Positions 1-8,141 of a stretch of 18,375 bases of DNA are shown here, piece after piece. The DNA is from JABCPE02 sp963519075. GTDB lineage: Bacteria; Bacteroidota; Bacteroidia; Flavobacteriales; Weeksellaceae. The notes beneath the pieces were generated by a model that did not search any database, had not been told where the DNA came from, and saw nothing but the letters and a program-made list of their open reading frames with translations. The position numbers were made by a program, and so were the translations under genes. The stretch is taken from NCBI GenBank assembly GCA_963519075.1, contig CAUQMH010000025.1, forward strand, positions 1 to 18,375, given 5' to 3'. Position 1 is the first letter of the stretch. Each line of letters starts with the position of its first letter.

Positions 1-137
1 ATATTATTGTATTTGCCAAGATGTAATTTTTCTAATAAATCAAATTCATTATTAATTTTTCCATTAACCTTATCTATCAAATACTCTTTTACTTCTGCAA
101 AAACATTTTCGTTTTGTGGTCTCGTAGTTTGTTCCAT
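1..137 (-). CDS. Partial CDS of unknown function, cut by the left edge
   Basis: An open frame starts at the ATG at 137-135 and runs without a stop to the left edge, giving about 45 residues that begin MEQTTRPQNENVFAEVKEYL. It lies 34 bases downstream of the stop of the preceding gene on the same strand, so it is probably the third gene of the unit driven by the promoter near 1700. The visible part is rich in charged residues, with no signal peptide or membrane segment and a likely amphipathic helix. I do not recognise the family; the rest of the gene lies outside the window. Confidence 0.6.
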   Translation of the reverse strand, partial: MEQTTRPQNENVFAEVKEYLIDKVNGKINNEFDLLEKLHLGKYNN

Positions 138-171
138 ATTTTGTTGTTTTTTGTGAATCGTATAGCTAATA

Positions 172-870
172 TTACCTTCTAAATCCTCTCTTTCGCTCTT
201 GTTCCTGTTCCTGTTGTTCCTCTCTTTCTTGATTTGCATCTTGATACCTGTCAGGGTCATTTACTCCCAGCTGAATATCTAATTTTTCCTGTTTTTGAGC
301 TTGTTCTCGGTTTGGTGTAGCATCATCAATTGTATTAATCGTTTTAGATACGATATTTATATCATTGCTTATTTCTTTAGCGATTTCTGGGAAATTATCC
401 ATTTTATCCAGCAGAAAATCTTTAAGTTTTTGCAATTCATTTTTGTATCGGTTGGTTTCCTCTATATTTTTTCTTTCTGCAATAATCTGCGTAAGTTCTT
501 TACTATTTTTTACTAAATCAAATTCTACGATTTGATTTAGTTTTTCATCATACAAGAATGCCTTTTTTTCAAATCCTAAAATATCATTGGCACTATTTTT
601 CTTTTCAATAGAGGAATAAGAAATGCCTTTTTCAGCTTCATTAAGAATATCTGAAATAGCTCTATCTCTTTGAAAAACATTGACTTCAAGGCGTGTGTTT
701 TCATCTTTTAACTGAAATACAACCCTGTCTTTTCCATTATCAGCCACGAGGCTTTCTCCTTTTGAAAATTTCTGAATATCATCATTTGAAAGTTTTTTAG
801 AAAAAGTATTATCCGCTCCAATAATTCCAAATTCTTTTAAATCATCTGTTGGTAGGTTATCATAATTCAT
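172..870 (-). CDS. Hypothetical cytoplasmic protein with Gln/Glu/Arg-rich tail
   Basis: This gene encodes 232 residues with no signal peptide or membrane segment, so it is probably cytoplasmic. Residues 1-75 form a compact domain beginning with LKEFGIIG and containing GESL and a VVFQLKDE strand. It vaguely recalls the N-terminal repeats of DUF3945/DUF4099-type proteins found on Bacteroidetes mobile elements, but I cannot confirm this. Residues 120-190 are mostly helical and charged. The last 20 or so residues are a low-complexity Gln/Glu stretch ending in a basic KRGFRR. Its start overlaps the end of the M23 peptidase gene by 11 bases, which points to translational coupling. Function is unknown; position suggests a role in element maintenance or processing after transfer. 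Confidence 0.8.
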   Translation of the reverse strand: MNYDNLPTDDLKEFGIIGADNTFSKKLSNDDIQKFSKGESLVADNGKDRVVFQLKDENTRLEVNVFQRDRAISDILNEAEKGISYSSIEKKNSANDILGFEKKAFLYDEKLNQIVEFDLVKNSKELTQIIAERKNIEETNRYKNELQKLKDFLLDKMDNFPEIAKEISNDINIVSKTINTIDDATPNREQAQKQEKLDIQLGVNDPDRYQDANQEREEQQEQEQERKRGFRR

Positions 871-1684
871 AATATGCTGAGATTAAATTATTTGCTTTTA
901 TTATATCATTTAAAAATTGAGTAGGATTGATAAATTTCCCATATTCTTTTACTGCAAAATGTAGATGCGGTCCAGTAGAGTTTCCAGAATTTCCACTTTT
1001 CCCAATAATATACCCTGCTTTGACTACTTCTCCTGTTCTGTAATATATTTGTGAAAGGTGTAAATAAGAGGTTTCAAATCGGTTGGAATGTCTTACTTTT
1101 ATGTAATTTCCGCCTCCATTTTTATCCCAACCAGCTTCTGAAACTACGCCATCTAAGACCGTGTATACATTTTCATAATTTGCTCCTAAGTCTATTCCGT
1201 TATGCATTTTCTGTCCTCCAAAAATTGGATGATAACGAACACCAAAGGGCGAAGTAATCAGCATTTTATCCAAAGGCATTGCTATTTTCTTAATTGTATT
1301 CTCGGAAATAAAATTGTATTTTTTAATGTTCTTGTGGTTTGTTTCAGGTTCTTTTTTCGCAATTTTGTTTTGAAAATTTTGAATTAAAGAGTCTTCTATC
1401 TTTTTGAAATTAAGTTTTTTATCATTTTCTTTTTTGCCTAAATCAATAATTAGAGTTTTTAGAGAATCCAATTCTTTTTTTAGGTCTGCTTTTGTTGTGA
1501 AAAGTCTTTTTTTCTTCGGTTTTGTAACTTGTTTTTGTGGTATTTCGTTTTGTGTTGCAGAAGGAAAAGATTCATTTAAAAACTCTTTATTTTCCTTTTC
1601 TTGATAGGTATAAGTGAGTGTGTTAAACTGCCCAAAACAGGTTGTTGTTAAGAGAAAAAAGAATAATCTAAAAAAGTAATTCAT
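860..1684 (-). CDS. Secreted M23 (LytM) metallopeptidase, probable VirB1-like peptidoglycan hydrolase
   Basis: The 274-residue protein has a signal peptide (residues 1-18, ending CFG before Gln19), a charged coiled-coil-like stretch (about 55-125) and a C-terminal M23 domain (about 140-260). The zinc ligands are visible: H161 and D165 in HNGID, and H240 and H242 in HLHF, with H209 in YLHLS as the further conserved histidine, so the enzyme looks intact. The family are zinc endopeptidases that cut peptide cross-links in peptidoglycan. Next to a conjugation operon, the likely role is local opening of the cell wall for the channel, as VirB1 transglycosylases do elsewhere. It is the first gene of a second minus-strand unit, with its own promoter at 1701-1731 and about 10 bases of predicted leader. 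Confidence 0.92.
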   Translation of the reverse strand: MNYFFRLFFFLLTTTCFGQFNTLTYTYQEKENKEFLNESFPSATQNEIPQKQVTKPKKKRLFTTKADLKKELDSLKTLIIDLGKKENDKKLNFKKIEDSLIQNFQNKIAKKEPETNHKNIKKYNFISENTIKKIAMPLDKMLITSPFGVRYHPIFGGQKMHNGIDLGANYENVYTVLDGVVSEAGWDKNGGGNYIKVRHSNRFETSYLHLSQIYYRTGEVVKAGYIIGKSGNSGNSTGPHLHFAVKEYGKFINPTQFLNDIIKANNLISAYYEL

Positions 1685-1700
1685 TTCCTATCTTTTTCTA

Positions 1701-1731
1701 CAAAAGTGACCATTACTTATCAGAATTACAA
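1701..1731 (-). promoter_or_regulatory. Candidate Bacteroidetes-type promoter of the M23 unit
   Basis: On the minus strand a TTG (1731-1729) is followed after exactly 20 bases by CACTTTTG (1708-1701), which matches the Bacteroidetes -7 consensus TAnnTTTG at all but the first base. The predicted transcript would begin near 1694, about 10 bases before the ATG at 1684. The same boxes with the same spacing occur before the mob/tra operon, and the -33 TTG forms the end of the conserved element in both. The assignment rests on sequence pattern only. Confidence 0.55.
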
Positions 1732-1810
1732 GGATTTAAGGCAGAGTTGAACTATTTTGAACTATTTTGAACTATTTTGTACCATCGGTTCAAAAAATCT
1801 ATAAAAAATC
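1728..1810 (-). repeat. Conserved regulatory element, copy A (83 bp)
   Basis: This stretch is nearly identical to 17994-18066. Both begin with ACAAGGATTTAAGG and share the 10-bp repeats, GTACCATCGG and AATCTATAAAAAATC. Copy A is 83 bp and copy B is 73 bp; the difference is one extra 10-bp unit. Each copy ends at the -33 TTG of a candidate promoter, so the element is probably a binding site for a shared regulator. Its right end overlaps the left arm of the terminator at 1804-1840 by seven bases. Confidence 0.85.
1751..1780 (-). repeat. Three direct 10-bp repeats (ACTATTTTGA)
   Basis: The unit ACTATTTTGA occurs at 1751-1760 and 1761-1770, with ACTATTTTGT at 1771-1780. The 10-bp period is close to one helical turn, so bound protein subunits would sit on one face of the DNA. 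The array lies about 20-50 bases upstream of the -33 box of the M23 promoter, a typical place for an activator. Confidence 0.85.
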
Positions 1811-1840
1811 CTCTGACTGAGTTATAGTCGGAGGATTTTT
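1804..1840 (-). terminator. Intrinsic terminator at the end of the mob/tra operon
   Basis: The arms 1804-1818 (AAAAATCCTCTGACT) and 1826-1840 (AGTCGGAGGATTTTT) pair over 15 bases with one G-T wobble, around a 7-base loop. On the minus strand the hairpin ends in a T-rich run (ATTTTTTATAGATTTTTT). It lies 36 bases after the stop of the coupling-protein gene and just ahead of the regulatory element of the next unit, so it should end the mob/tra transcript. Confidence 0.85.
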
Positions 1841-1875
1841 CGGAAATAAAGTATAAAAACAATCAAGAATATAGG

Positions 1876-3864
1876 CTAAGGATTCATATTTTCTTTGATA
1901 ATAAGTTCTACCTCTTTGGTTATTCTACGGTAGTTTGCCATTAGTGTTTCTTCTTTTCGGTCTTTTCCAGTTTTATCAATGAAAGAATAATAAGTTGGCA
2001 TTTTTACATAGTTTTCTTCCTCTTCTTTAATGGCTTTCATATCTAAATTGATTTTCCCACTTATTGCTGATGATTTGTATTCTTCAGAATTATTTTCTTC
2101 ACTTCCTGCTATCATTCCTACCATTTCTCCTGTACGGAGTGCTGCGATTTTTCCAGCAGGAATCATATTATCCATTTTTTCATTGATAGAAGTGGTAGTT
2201 CCTTGATTAGAAATGGATTGAGAGTAAGTTTTTTGTTTTATTTTACCAAACATTTTTTCAAGCCAGTCCAAAGTGTTTTTATCACGAGCTGAACCAGAGA
2301 GAATATTCCCAATAATTGCAGAAATAGTGTCTGCTACTTCTTTTTTATAGAACTGCCGAAGCTGTGGAATTTCTTGCAGACCAAGAACAACGGCAACTTT
2401 GTTACTTCGTGCAGTGGCAATAACATTATCAATTTTATGAATGTAAATGGTTGGAAACTCATCTGCAATCACGCCACTTGGGTAATTTCCTTTGGAGTTA
2501 ATAAGTTTTAATGTTCTATTTAAAACAGAAGAATAAAGAGCTGAATTAATATCCTGCGTGGCTGGGTCAGATGCCAAAATGATAGTTGAAGGGTTTTCTT
2601 TATCTGAAATCTTTAACTGAATTTCATCTCCAGAAAATACCCAAAAACTCTCTTTGGTAGCAAGACGAGAGAGGAATATTTTGAGTGTTCCGACTTGTCC
2701 TTCGAGCTGGTCAAAGGCTTTATTATCATAAGCAGATTTAAAGGGCGATAGTAATGAGGTCAATTCCTCATGTTGAAATAAAGTAGTAAAAATTTCTTCA
2801 TAGCTTCTATTCATAAAAGACAGAAGGTGTGGAAGTGTTGAAAAACGCCCATTTTCATAAGTTGCAAAGTAATAAATACAGGATGAGAGGAAGTTGATTG
2901 CTGATTGGGTAAAGAACTGCTCTGAACCACCGCCACCACTTGAACCTCCTTTTTGTAATGCAGAAACCATTGATTCAGCCATTTCTTGGGCTTCTGCAAG
3001 AGTCTGAATGTATTCTTTTTTAAATGGATTTACCCTTTTGGATTTTTCTACATCATTCAAATTGATAACGAAAAAGTCGTGTTTATAATCTTTGTCTTTT
3101 TGTTTTTTTAAAAGATATTGGTAATAAGCAATTTGGGCAAGGTCAGGAAATTTAAAATCATAGATGCAGAGACAAAAACCCTTACTCATCATCTGCCGAA
3201 TGGCAGGATTAATGATACCGAATGACTTACCAGACCCAGGTGTCCCTAGCACCATAGTCCCACGAAAAGGATTGATATTTATCCAGCCTTTATTGGTCTT
3301 CCTATTGTGTCGGAATAAATATGGAATATTTACAGAAGTGGGGGTTTCTACGAGTTCTTGGTTTTGGGCAAAAGATTCCTCCTCTACATTCCAACGGTCT
3401 TGCCCCATTTTTTGTTGCATATATTTTGAAATACTGTCAGCTCCCATTTGGGTAATAACAGCACCGACCAAAGAGAGCAATGCATATCCTACTTGATAAG
3501 GATTTATTTTTGGCAAAGTATGAATACTGGCTTCCTTAACAAAAGCTAATGAACCGATAATCATCAGTAATCCCAAGATGATAGGCAAAATAATCTCTTT
3601 GGTAACATTTAGGTCTCTTTTCTTTTTGGCTTTTGTTCCTATGGCAACGAGTGTAATGAGGATAATGGTAGAAATTTTTGCATTGATAGGAGGAAAGAAT
3701 ATTCCCATTTTGCCAAAATTCCGCAATAAATCAGAAAGCACAAAAATCTTTGCATCTTGAAAAAATAGCGTTAGGCAATCCATTACAACTACTGTATAGA
3801 CCATTTTTTGGATAAATCCATAGATTTTTATTTGGTGCTGTTGTTCTTGCATTTTAATTTTCAA
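1876..3864 (-). CDS. VirD4/TraG-type coupling protein (T4CP; MobC-like of Bacteroidetes elements)
   Basis: This inner-membrane ATPase receives the relaxase-DNA complex and feeds it to the type IV secretion channel. Its 662 residues start with about four membrane segments (roughly 14-35, 64-79, 89-109 and 122-140). The ATPase domain has Walker A GTPGSGKS at 207-214 and Walker B GVIADEF at 464-470, followed by LGLQEIPQLRQ, a conserved coupling-protein region. A Gly/Ser loop (305-315) precedes the FFTQSAINFL helix, as is usual in the Bacteroidetes family. In CTnDOT-like elements the equivalent mobC sits with mobA and mobB; here it is the last gene of the operon, 11 bases after traN. A second in-frame Met at residue 5 is an alternative start. 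Confidence 0.95.
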   Translation of the reverse strand: MKIKMQEQQHQIKIYGFIQKMVYTVVVMDCLTLFFQDAKIFVLSDLLRNFGKMGIFFPPINAKISTIILITLVAIGTKAKKKRDLNVTKEIILPIILGLLMIIGSLAFVKEASIHTLPKINPYQVGYALLSLVGAVITQMGADSISKYMQQKMGQDRWNVEEESFAQNQELVETPTSVNIPYLFRHNRKTNKGWININPFRGTMVLGTPGSGKSFGIINPAIRQMMSKGFCLCIYDFKFPDLAQIAYYQYLLKKQKDKDYKHDFFVINLNDVEKSKRVNPFKKEYIQTLAEAQEMAESMVSALQKGGSSGGGGSEQFFTQSAINFLSSCIYYFATYENGRFSTLPHLLSFMNRSYEEIFTTLFQHEELTSLLSPFKSAYDNKAFDQLEGQVGTLKIFLSRLATKESFWVFSGDEIQLKISDKENPSTIILASDPATQDINSALYSSVLNRTLKLINSKGNYPSGVIADEFPTIYIHKIDNVIATARSNKVAVVLGLQEIPQLRQFYKKEVADTISAIIGNILSGSARDKNTLDWLEKMFGKIKQKTYSQSISNQGTTTSINEKMDNMIPAGKIAALRTGEMVGMIAGSEENNSEEYKSSAISGKINLDMKAIKEEEENYVKMPTYYSFIDKTGKDRKEETLMANYRRITKEVELIIKENMNP

Positions 3865-3875
3865 TGAATGACTAA

Positions 3876-4766
3876 TTAAAAAGTATCAGCATTTAGTATA
3901 TCTGAATATTTTACGACCATTTCAATGGTTCTTCCTGATAGTTGCTCTTCCAATAGTCTTATTTTCATAACTTTACTATTAGGATAAGTAAATTTCTTAA
4001 AGACATAAATATTTCTAAAATTCTTTTTAAAGACTTTATTATGATAGAATTGATAAATTGGTTTCATTTCTATATTTTGGTTATTGGTGGCTTTATATAT
4101 TTTTTTATCATCGAGTGAAAATTTAATTCCTTCCACATCATAATTAAGATTGGATTTATTTTTGAAATTAACATCAAGAAATATGTAATCTCCCATCACA
4201 TAAACATTATTAAGCTCAATGGTAAGTTTTAGAGAATTTACTTTTCTCAAAGGTCTTTGAGTATCTCGTTGAATAATATCTAATGAAAAATTTCTTAATT
4301 CAAGGTTTGAAAAACTCATTTTAGGAAACTCCAAAGGTTGCATATCTTCTGGCTGAATTTGGATATTGGTTTGAGAATTAAATATTAAAGGGTTTCTAAA
4401 AACGGCTTTATACTGAGCCATGAAAGACTGCCCTACAATAGTAATAATCCCTATCTGTTCTCCACTATAAAAACTATTTCGTTTCTGTTTTATCACTTTT
4501 ACAGAATCTTGTTCCTGTTTGTTGGTAATCTTGATTCTTGCGATATTTTCAGAAGGTAAATCTCCTATAAGTTCATCGGTAGACAAATCTACAAACTGAA
4601 TGGGTTCAGGGGATATAAAATGTATATTTACTCCTTCGGTCATATTAAGTTCAGGAAGGTCACGAACTGTTTGTTCTTTCTTTTCAGTTTGAGCAAAAAG
4701 AGAAGAAGCAGAAAAAACACACCCAAATAAAATTGCTTTAATACTAATTGTCTTCATATTTTTCAA
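3876..4766 (-). CDS. traN: TraN, VirB9-like channel protein (DUF4138)
   Basis: The 296-residue exported protein has a signal peptide cut at about residue 25 (SLFA before Gln). It is followed by a mainly beta-strand protein that fits the conjugative transposon TraN family, with a block around 40-110 (NIHFISPEP, GIITIVGQSF) and a C-terminal domain at about 170-290. In Bacteroidetes T4SSs TraN takes the VirB9 position, joining TraM in the periplasmic and outer-membrane core. Its start lies 23 bases inside traM, so the two are probably translationally coupled; a second Met at residue 4 is an alternative. The assignment rests on position, length and overall pattern. Confidence 0.85.
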   Translation of the reverse strand: MKNMKTISIKAILFGCVFSASSLFAQTEKKEQTVRDLPELNMTEGVNIHFISPEPIQFVDLSTDELIGDLPSENIARIKITNKQEQDSVKVIKQKRNSFYSGEQIGIITIVGQSFMAQYKAVFRNPLIFNSQTNIQIQPEDMQPLEFPKMSFSNLELRNFSLDIIQRDTQRPLRKVNSLKLTIELNNVYVMGDYIFLDVNFKNKSNLNYDVEGIKFSLDDKKIYKATNNQNIEMKPIYQFYHNKVFKKNFRNIYVFKKFTYPNSKVMKIRLLEEQLSGRTIEMVVKYSDILNADTF

Positions 4767-5964
4767 ATTCTTTTTCGTTAATTAAATAGATATAAGAGTT
4801 ATATTTTAATTTTGCCTTATTCTTTCTGATAAGGTTTGCTATTGTTTGTGATGCAGAAGAGAAAGCTTTGGATAAAAAGCTTGTGAAAAACCCTTGGTTA
4901 GCATTATCCAACGATGTTCCCTGCACCGAATTTTGTCCAAGTTCTCTCATCATATCTCTAAATGCACTTTCAGGAACATAGAGTCCTTTCATTCCATCTA
5001 CATCATAAACAGAGAGGTTGATAGGCAGGATTTCCCCATTATTAAGAATAGAAATCACATTGAGATTAACTCTCTGCATAGAAAATCCTGATATCTGCCC
5101 ATAAATCATAGTCCCTTTATTTATTTTATGTTTTCCTACATAGATGTCTTCCAGTAGTCGGAAACGAATTCTACTACCAAGGTAACCCTTTGAGTTTTCA
5201 TCTATTACGGCTTTCACAAAATTACTTTCACTTTCTTTGGTAATAGAATTGAAACTTTTGTTCAGTCCATTTTTTGAAACTTTCAGTGTGCTATTAAAAA
5301 AAGCTTTCATTTTAGCTTTATCATGTTTTAATTTTTCTTTAGCCTTTACTTGTGCCTGATACTCTGGGTCTTTAGACTTTTCTAATGAATCCATAAACAA
5401 CATCTGCTTTCGCAAAGTCTTTACTGGGTCATCTTCTTCTTTTTGTTGAGGAGAAGAATAATTATTTGAAGCTGAAGCCGAAGAATTATAACCATTTCCT
5501 GTACCACTTGCTCCCTCATTCAGCATACGGATAATTTCTGCTGAACGCTGAAAATCTCTTTCATCTCTTGCCCTCGTATCTCTCGGCTCATAGTAAGATG
5601 TTCTTCCAGAAAATCCTCCTTGTGCCATGTTTCTTTTCCTTGCATCTTCAAGGGAATCAATGTATCTTTTTTGTTTATAATTCAGGTTATCAGAATAGTT
5701 CAAAAGACTGTCCTCTTCGGTCTCTAATCCATCAAGCATTGTTCTGCTGTCCCCATTGGCAAAAAACTCATCATAAGCATCGTTTTTGGTTAAAATACTA
5801 TCTTTTGTTTCCCCTAATGAAAGATTAAGCTCCTGCTGTGGTTCAGCAACTTCTTCATCAGCCATTAGACTTTCTACCTGATAAGCTCCAAATAAAACAA
5901 AAGGAAGAGTAATAAGTGGAATAATGTATTTCGGCTGTTTAAAATTTATTTTTTTAAGGTTCAT
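4744..5964 (-). CDS. traM: TraM, VirB10-like channel protein
   Basis: The 406-residue protein has a short cytoplasmic N-terminus, one membrane segment at about 12-34, a long charged and low-complexity linker (about 40-235, with a Ser/Gly/Asn-rich patch near 150-170) and a conserved C-terminal domain (about 245-400). The C-terminal part contains GSRIRFRLLEDIYVG, a GTMIYGQISGFSMQRV segment and YDVDGMKGLYVPESA, the typical conjugative transposon TraM/VirB10 pattern. VirB10 proteins span the periplasm and pass ATPase-driven changes to the outer channel. It overlaps the upstream gene by 11 bases and traN by 23. Confidence 0.93.
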   Translation of the reverse strand: MNLKKINFKQPKYIIPLITLPFVLFGAYQVESLMADEEVAEPQQELNLSLGETKDSILTKNDAYDEFFANGDSRTMLDGLETEEDSLLNYSDNLNYKQKRYIDSLEDARKRNMAQGGFSGRTSYYEPRDTRARDERDFQRSAEIIRMLNEGASGTGNGYNSSASASNNYSSPQQKEEDDPVKTLRKQMLFMDSLEKSKDPEYQAQVKAKEKLKHDKAKMKAFFNSTLKVSKNGLNKSFNSITKESESNFVKAVIDENSKGYLGSRIRFRLLEDIYVGKHKINKGTMIYGQISGFSMQRVNLNVISILNNGEILPINLSVYDVDGMKGLYVPESAFRDMMRELGQNSVQGTSLDNANQGFFTSFLSKAFSSASQTIANLIRKNKAKLKYNSYIYLINEKEFEKYEDN

Positions 5965-6298
5965 TTTTCAGTTTTTTATATTCGTTATATAAATACTCTA
6001 TTCTCATGCTGTCATTTTTTGTAAGACTTTTCATTTTTTCTTTTTCTTGAAAGGAATGAAGTTCTTTCATTACTTTTTCCAATCGTGCTTCTTTCAGATG
6101 AAATTTCTCTTTTTCTTTATCACTTTGGGTGTAAAAATTAGGAATACTTGTAAGGGTGACCTTTGGTGGAAAATAAATTTCTCTTACTACGGCAAAAATT
6201 CCAGATAGAACCAAGAGTACCAAAGAGCAAATCAGAATTTTTTTAGGTCGGTTTTGTTCATTAGCCCAAGATAAAAGGCTGTCTATTCTCTCTTTCAT
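5954..6298 (-). CDS. Small single-pass membrane protein at the TraL position
   Basis: The 114-residue protein has a cytoplasmic N-terminus of about 19 residues, one membrane segment (about 20-41, KILICSLVLLVLSGIFAVV) and a charged helical periplasmic tail. It lies between traK and traM, where Bacteroidetes conjugation operons carry the small gene traL. Family assignment is by position and topology, since such proteins diverge quickly. It begins 3 bases after traK and overlaps traM by 11 bases. Confidence 0.8.
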   Translation of the reverse strand: MKERIDSLLSWANEQNRPKKILICSLVLLVLSGIFAVVREIYFPPKVTLTSIPNFYTQSDKEKEKFHLKEARLEKVMKELHSFQEKEKMKSLTKNDSMRIEYLYNEYKKLKNEP

Positions 6299-6301
6299 AG
6301 C

Positions 6302-6919
6302 TTAAAATCCATTGTATTTTGATTCACTTGATATTTCAGAATTGTCTATAATTTTCCAGTTTTTCAGTATAACTCCATGTGGATTATTGGGAGTTCTGAG
6401 TACATCATCAAAATTACCTTCTGTTATTAATTTCCTAATAATAATTGCAGACCTTCTGTTGATTACTTGTCTTCCAAAGAATACAAATCTCTTATTAGCA
6501 ACATCTAAACGGATAGAATCTGCATTTACAGTAATCATAGAACTTGATGAAACAAGTTGATTATAAAATCCCTTTTCCTTTAAGTTGGTGTATTCTTTTT
6601 TTCCTGTATCATCAATAAGATAGAGAGATTTTTCTACATTTTGCTTAATGTATTCGTCATCAGGAGCAAGGGTAAAAAACAACCTATGAAAAAGTTCCAC
6701 TTGTGATTTGTATTCCACTGGGCGGTTTAGAAGTTCATCAGTCTGTTTTACCAAAATCGGAACTCCATTATCCAAGATGTAAATAGATTTTCTGGAATCT
6801 TCTACAATTTTATATGAGAAAAACAATCCTGCAATAACGATTACTATCGATGCTAAAATGACAGAAATAGAAACTGCTTTGTTTATCTTTATTTTTTGTT
6901 CTATACTTTTTACTAACAT
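6302..6919 (-). CDS. traK: TraK, VirB8-like inner-membrane channel protein
   Basis: The 205-residue protein has one N-terminal membrane segment (about 15-35) and a periplasmic domain of about 165 residues with the conserved stretches VELFHRLFFTLAPDD, the YLIDDTGKKEYTNLKEKGFY region and GRQVINRRSAIIIR. These fit the conjugative transposon TraK family, the counterpart of VirB8, which scaffolds assembly of the inner-membrane complex. It follows traJ after 28 bases, in the usual J-K-L-M-N order. Confidence 0.93.
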   Translation of the reverse strand: MLVKSIEQKIKINKAVSISVILASIVIVIAGLFFSYKIVEDSRKSIYILDNGVPILVKQTDELLNRPVEYKSQVELFHRLFFTLAPDDEYIKQNVEKSLYLIDDTGKKEYTNLKEKGFYNQLVSSSSMITVNADSIRLDVANKRFVFFGRQVINRRSAIIIRKLITEGNFDDVLRTPNNPHGVILKNWKIIDNSEISSESKYNGF

Positions 6920-6947
6920 AATTTATATGGTTTCGAATTGTGATTTA

Positions 6948-8141
6948 CTATTTTTTATCTTTATCTTCTCCTTTTCCTAACTTATAAAGAGCCTGCGCTC
7001 CAGCTACATACTTTCCTGCACTTTGTTTCATTTTAGTCATTACACCTGCTCCGCCAGCTGAAACAATGCTGTCTGCAATGGTTGGGGTCATCAGAACACC
7101 AATTCCTGTAACGATGTAAGCTACCACAGTAAATAGTGTAACATGTAACATTCCATTTCCATTGATAAAAGCCGATATGGTTGCAGAATCAACATTACCT
7201 GCACTATTTATCATTAATTCATATCGGTCTATTTCCATAGTGTAAGCAGAAATAATAAGCTGTTGTCCAATGTTGATAATGGTAAATGCGACAAATGTAT
7301 ACAGGTTGATATTGATAAACTTTGAAACCCAACTGGTAAGTGAACTTTCAAAGCCTGGAATAAGAGCCATGCCAACGGCTATCGGTCCAAGAACAATTAG
7401 AATATAACTCCAAATTTTTTGAATAAAGAAAATAAGATAAGTACAGACTCTGAGAATAGATAAACCAATAGCTTCTAAAAGGTCTGCTCCCCATCTTTGG
7501 AATTTAAAATCCATTCTTATAAACCATTCTTCTACAGGAGTTTGTATTTTGTCCCAACCCTCTTTAATACTATCAGTTATCTTATCAATAAAACCTTTCT
7601 CTTTCAAATTATCCAATTCCTTTTGTTTTGCCTTTTCTTCAGCTTCTTTTTTAATCATATAATCCAAAAGTTGATTTTGCTTTTGAAATCGTTTAACACG
7701 AAGTGTGTTAGCCTCTCTTTCTATTTTCTCAAACATAGTTTGTGAAGGTGTAGAAACTACTCTGAATGGACTTTGAACAAAAGAATAAAAACTTGTCCAA
7801 TGTAATAAAATCAGTCCTATAAAGAATGGTTTTAACATTGGGGTTATTTCCCATTCTCGGTCTCCTGACTGCATCTGCCATCCCATATAAGATAAATAAA
7901 ATGTAGCTCCTATTCCTCCTATAAGTCTCCCTAAAAAGGATACTTTACTTGCTTCAGCACTAATGCTTGTGTCCAATCTATTGAATGATTTAAAAAACCA
8001 TTGTTCAAAAGCTCCATCTCCTTTTAAAAATTGTAAAAGTTTATTGGAATCATCTGCACTGGGTGTTGTTTGTCCTAATGTCACTATTGGCAGTAGGCAT
8101 AATATAAGGCAAACTAAAAATATAAGATATTTTGTTTTCAT
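6948..8141 (-). CDS. traJ: TraJ, VirB6/TrbL-like polytopic membrane protein
   Basis: The 397-residue protein has a cleavable-looking signal (1-23, TLG before Gln) and about six further membrane segments: roughly 70-88, 102-124, 222-243, 245-263, 273-298 and 331-352. The conserved region LGPIAVGMALIPGFESSL is at about 251-268. A highly charged stretch, about 135-200, separates the two membrane halves and probably lies outside the membrane. The C-terminus is Lys/Asp rich. TraJ corresponds to VirB6, which forms part of the inner-membrane path for DNA. Its start overlaps the upstream stop by one base (TAATG). Confidence 0.92.
   Translation of the reverse strand: MKTKYLIFLVCLILCLLPIVTLGQTTPSADDSNKLLQFLKGDGAFEQWFFKSFNRLDTSISAEASKVSFLGRLIGGIGATFYLSYMGWQMQSGDREWEITPMLKPFFIGLILLHWTSFYSFVQSPFRVVSTPSQTMFEKIEREANTLRVKRFQKQNQLLDYMIKKEAEEKAKQKELDNLKEKGFIDKITDSIKEGWDKIQTPVEEWFIRMDFKFQRWGADLLEAIGLSILRVCTYLIFFIQKIWSYILIVLGPIAVGMALIPGFESSLTSWVSKFININLYTFVAFTIINIGQQLIISAYTMEIDRYELMINSAGNVDSATISAFINGNGMLHVTLFTVVAYIVTGIGVLMTPTIADSIVSAGGAGVMTKMKQSAGKYVAGAQALYKLGKGEDKDKK

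Larger units (their letters stand above)
1685..1875 (-). other. Intergenic region between tra operon and M23 unit
   Basis: This 191-base gap separates the coupling-protein stop from the M23 peptidase start. From right to left it holds the operon terminator (1804-1840), the conserved element with three 10-bp repeats (1728-1810) and the candidate promoter (1701-1731). No small gene is apparent in it. Confidence 0.8.

Noticed and set aside
1747..1780. CRISPR-like or replication iteron array
   Set aside because: There are only two or three 10-bp units without spacers, and no cas or replication initiator gene is present.
2811..2999. Minus-strand 62-codon frame inside the coupling-protein gene
   Set aside because: It lies in another frame over the well-conserved Gly/Ser loop and the helix after it; it is a shadow of the real gene. 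The many plus-strand frames of 60-110 codons across the window were rejected for the same reason.
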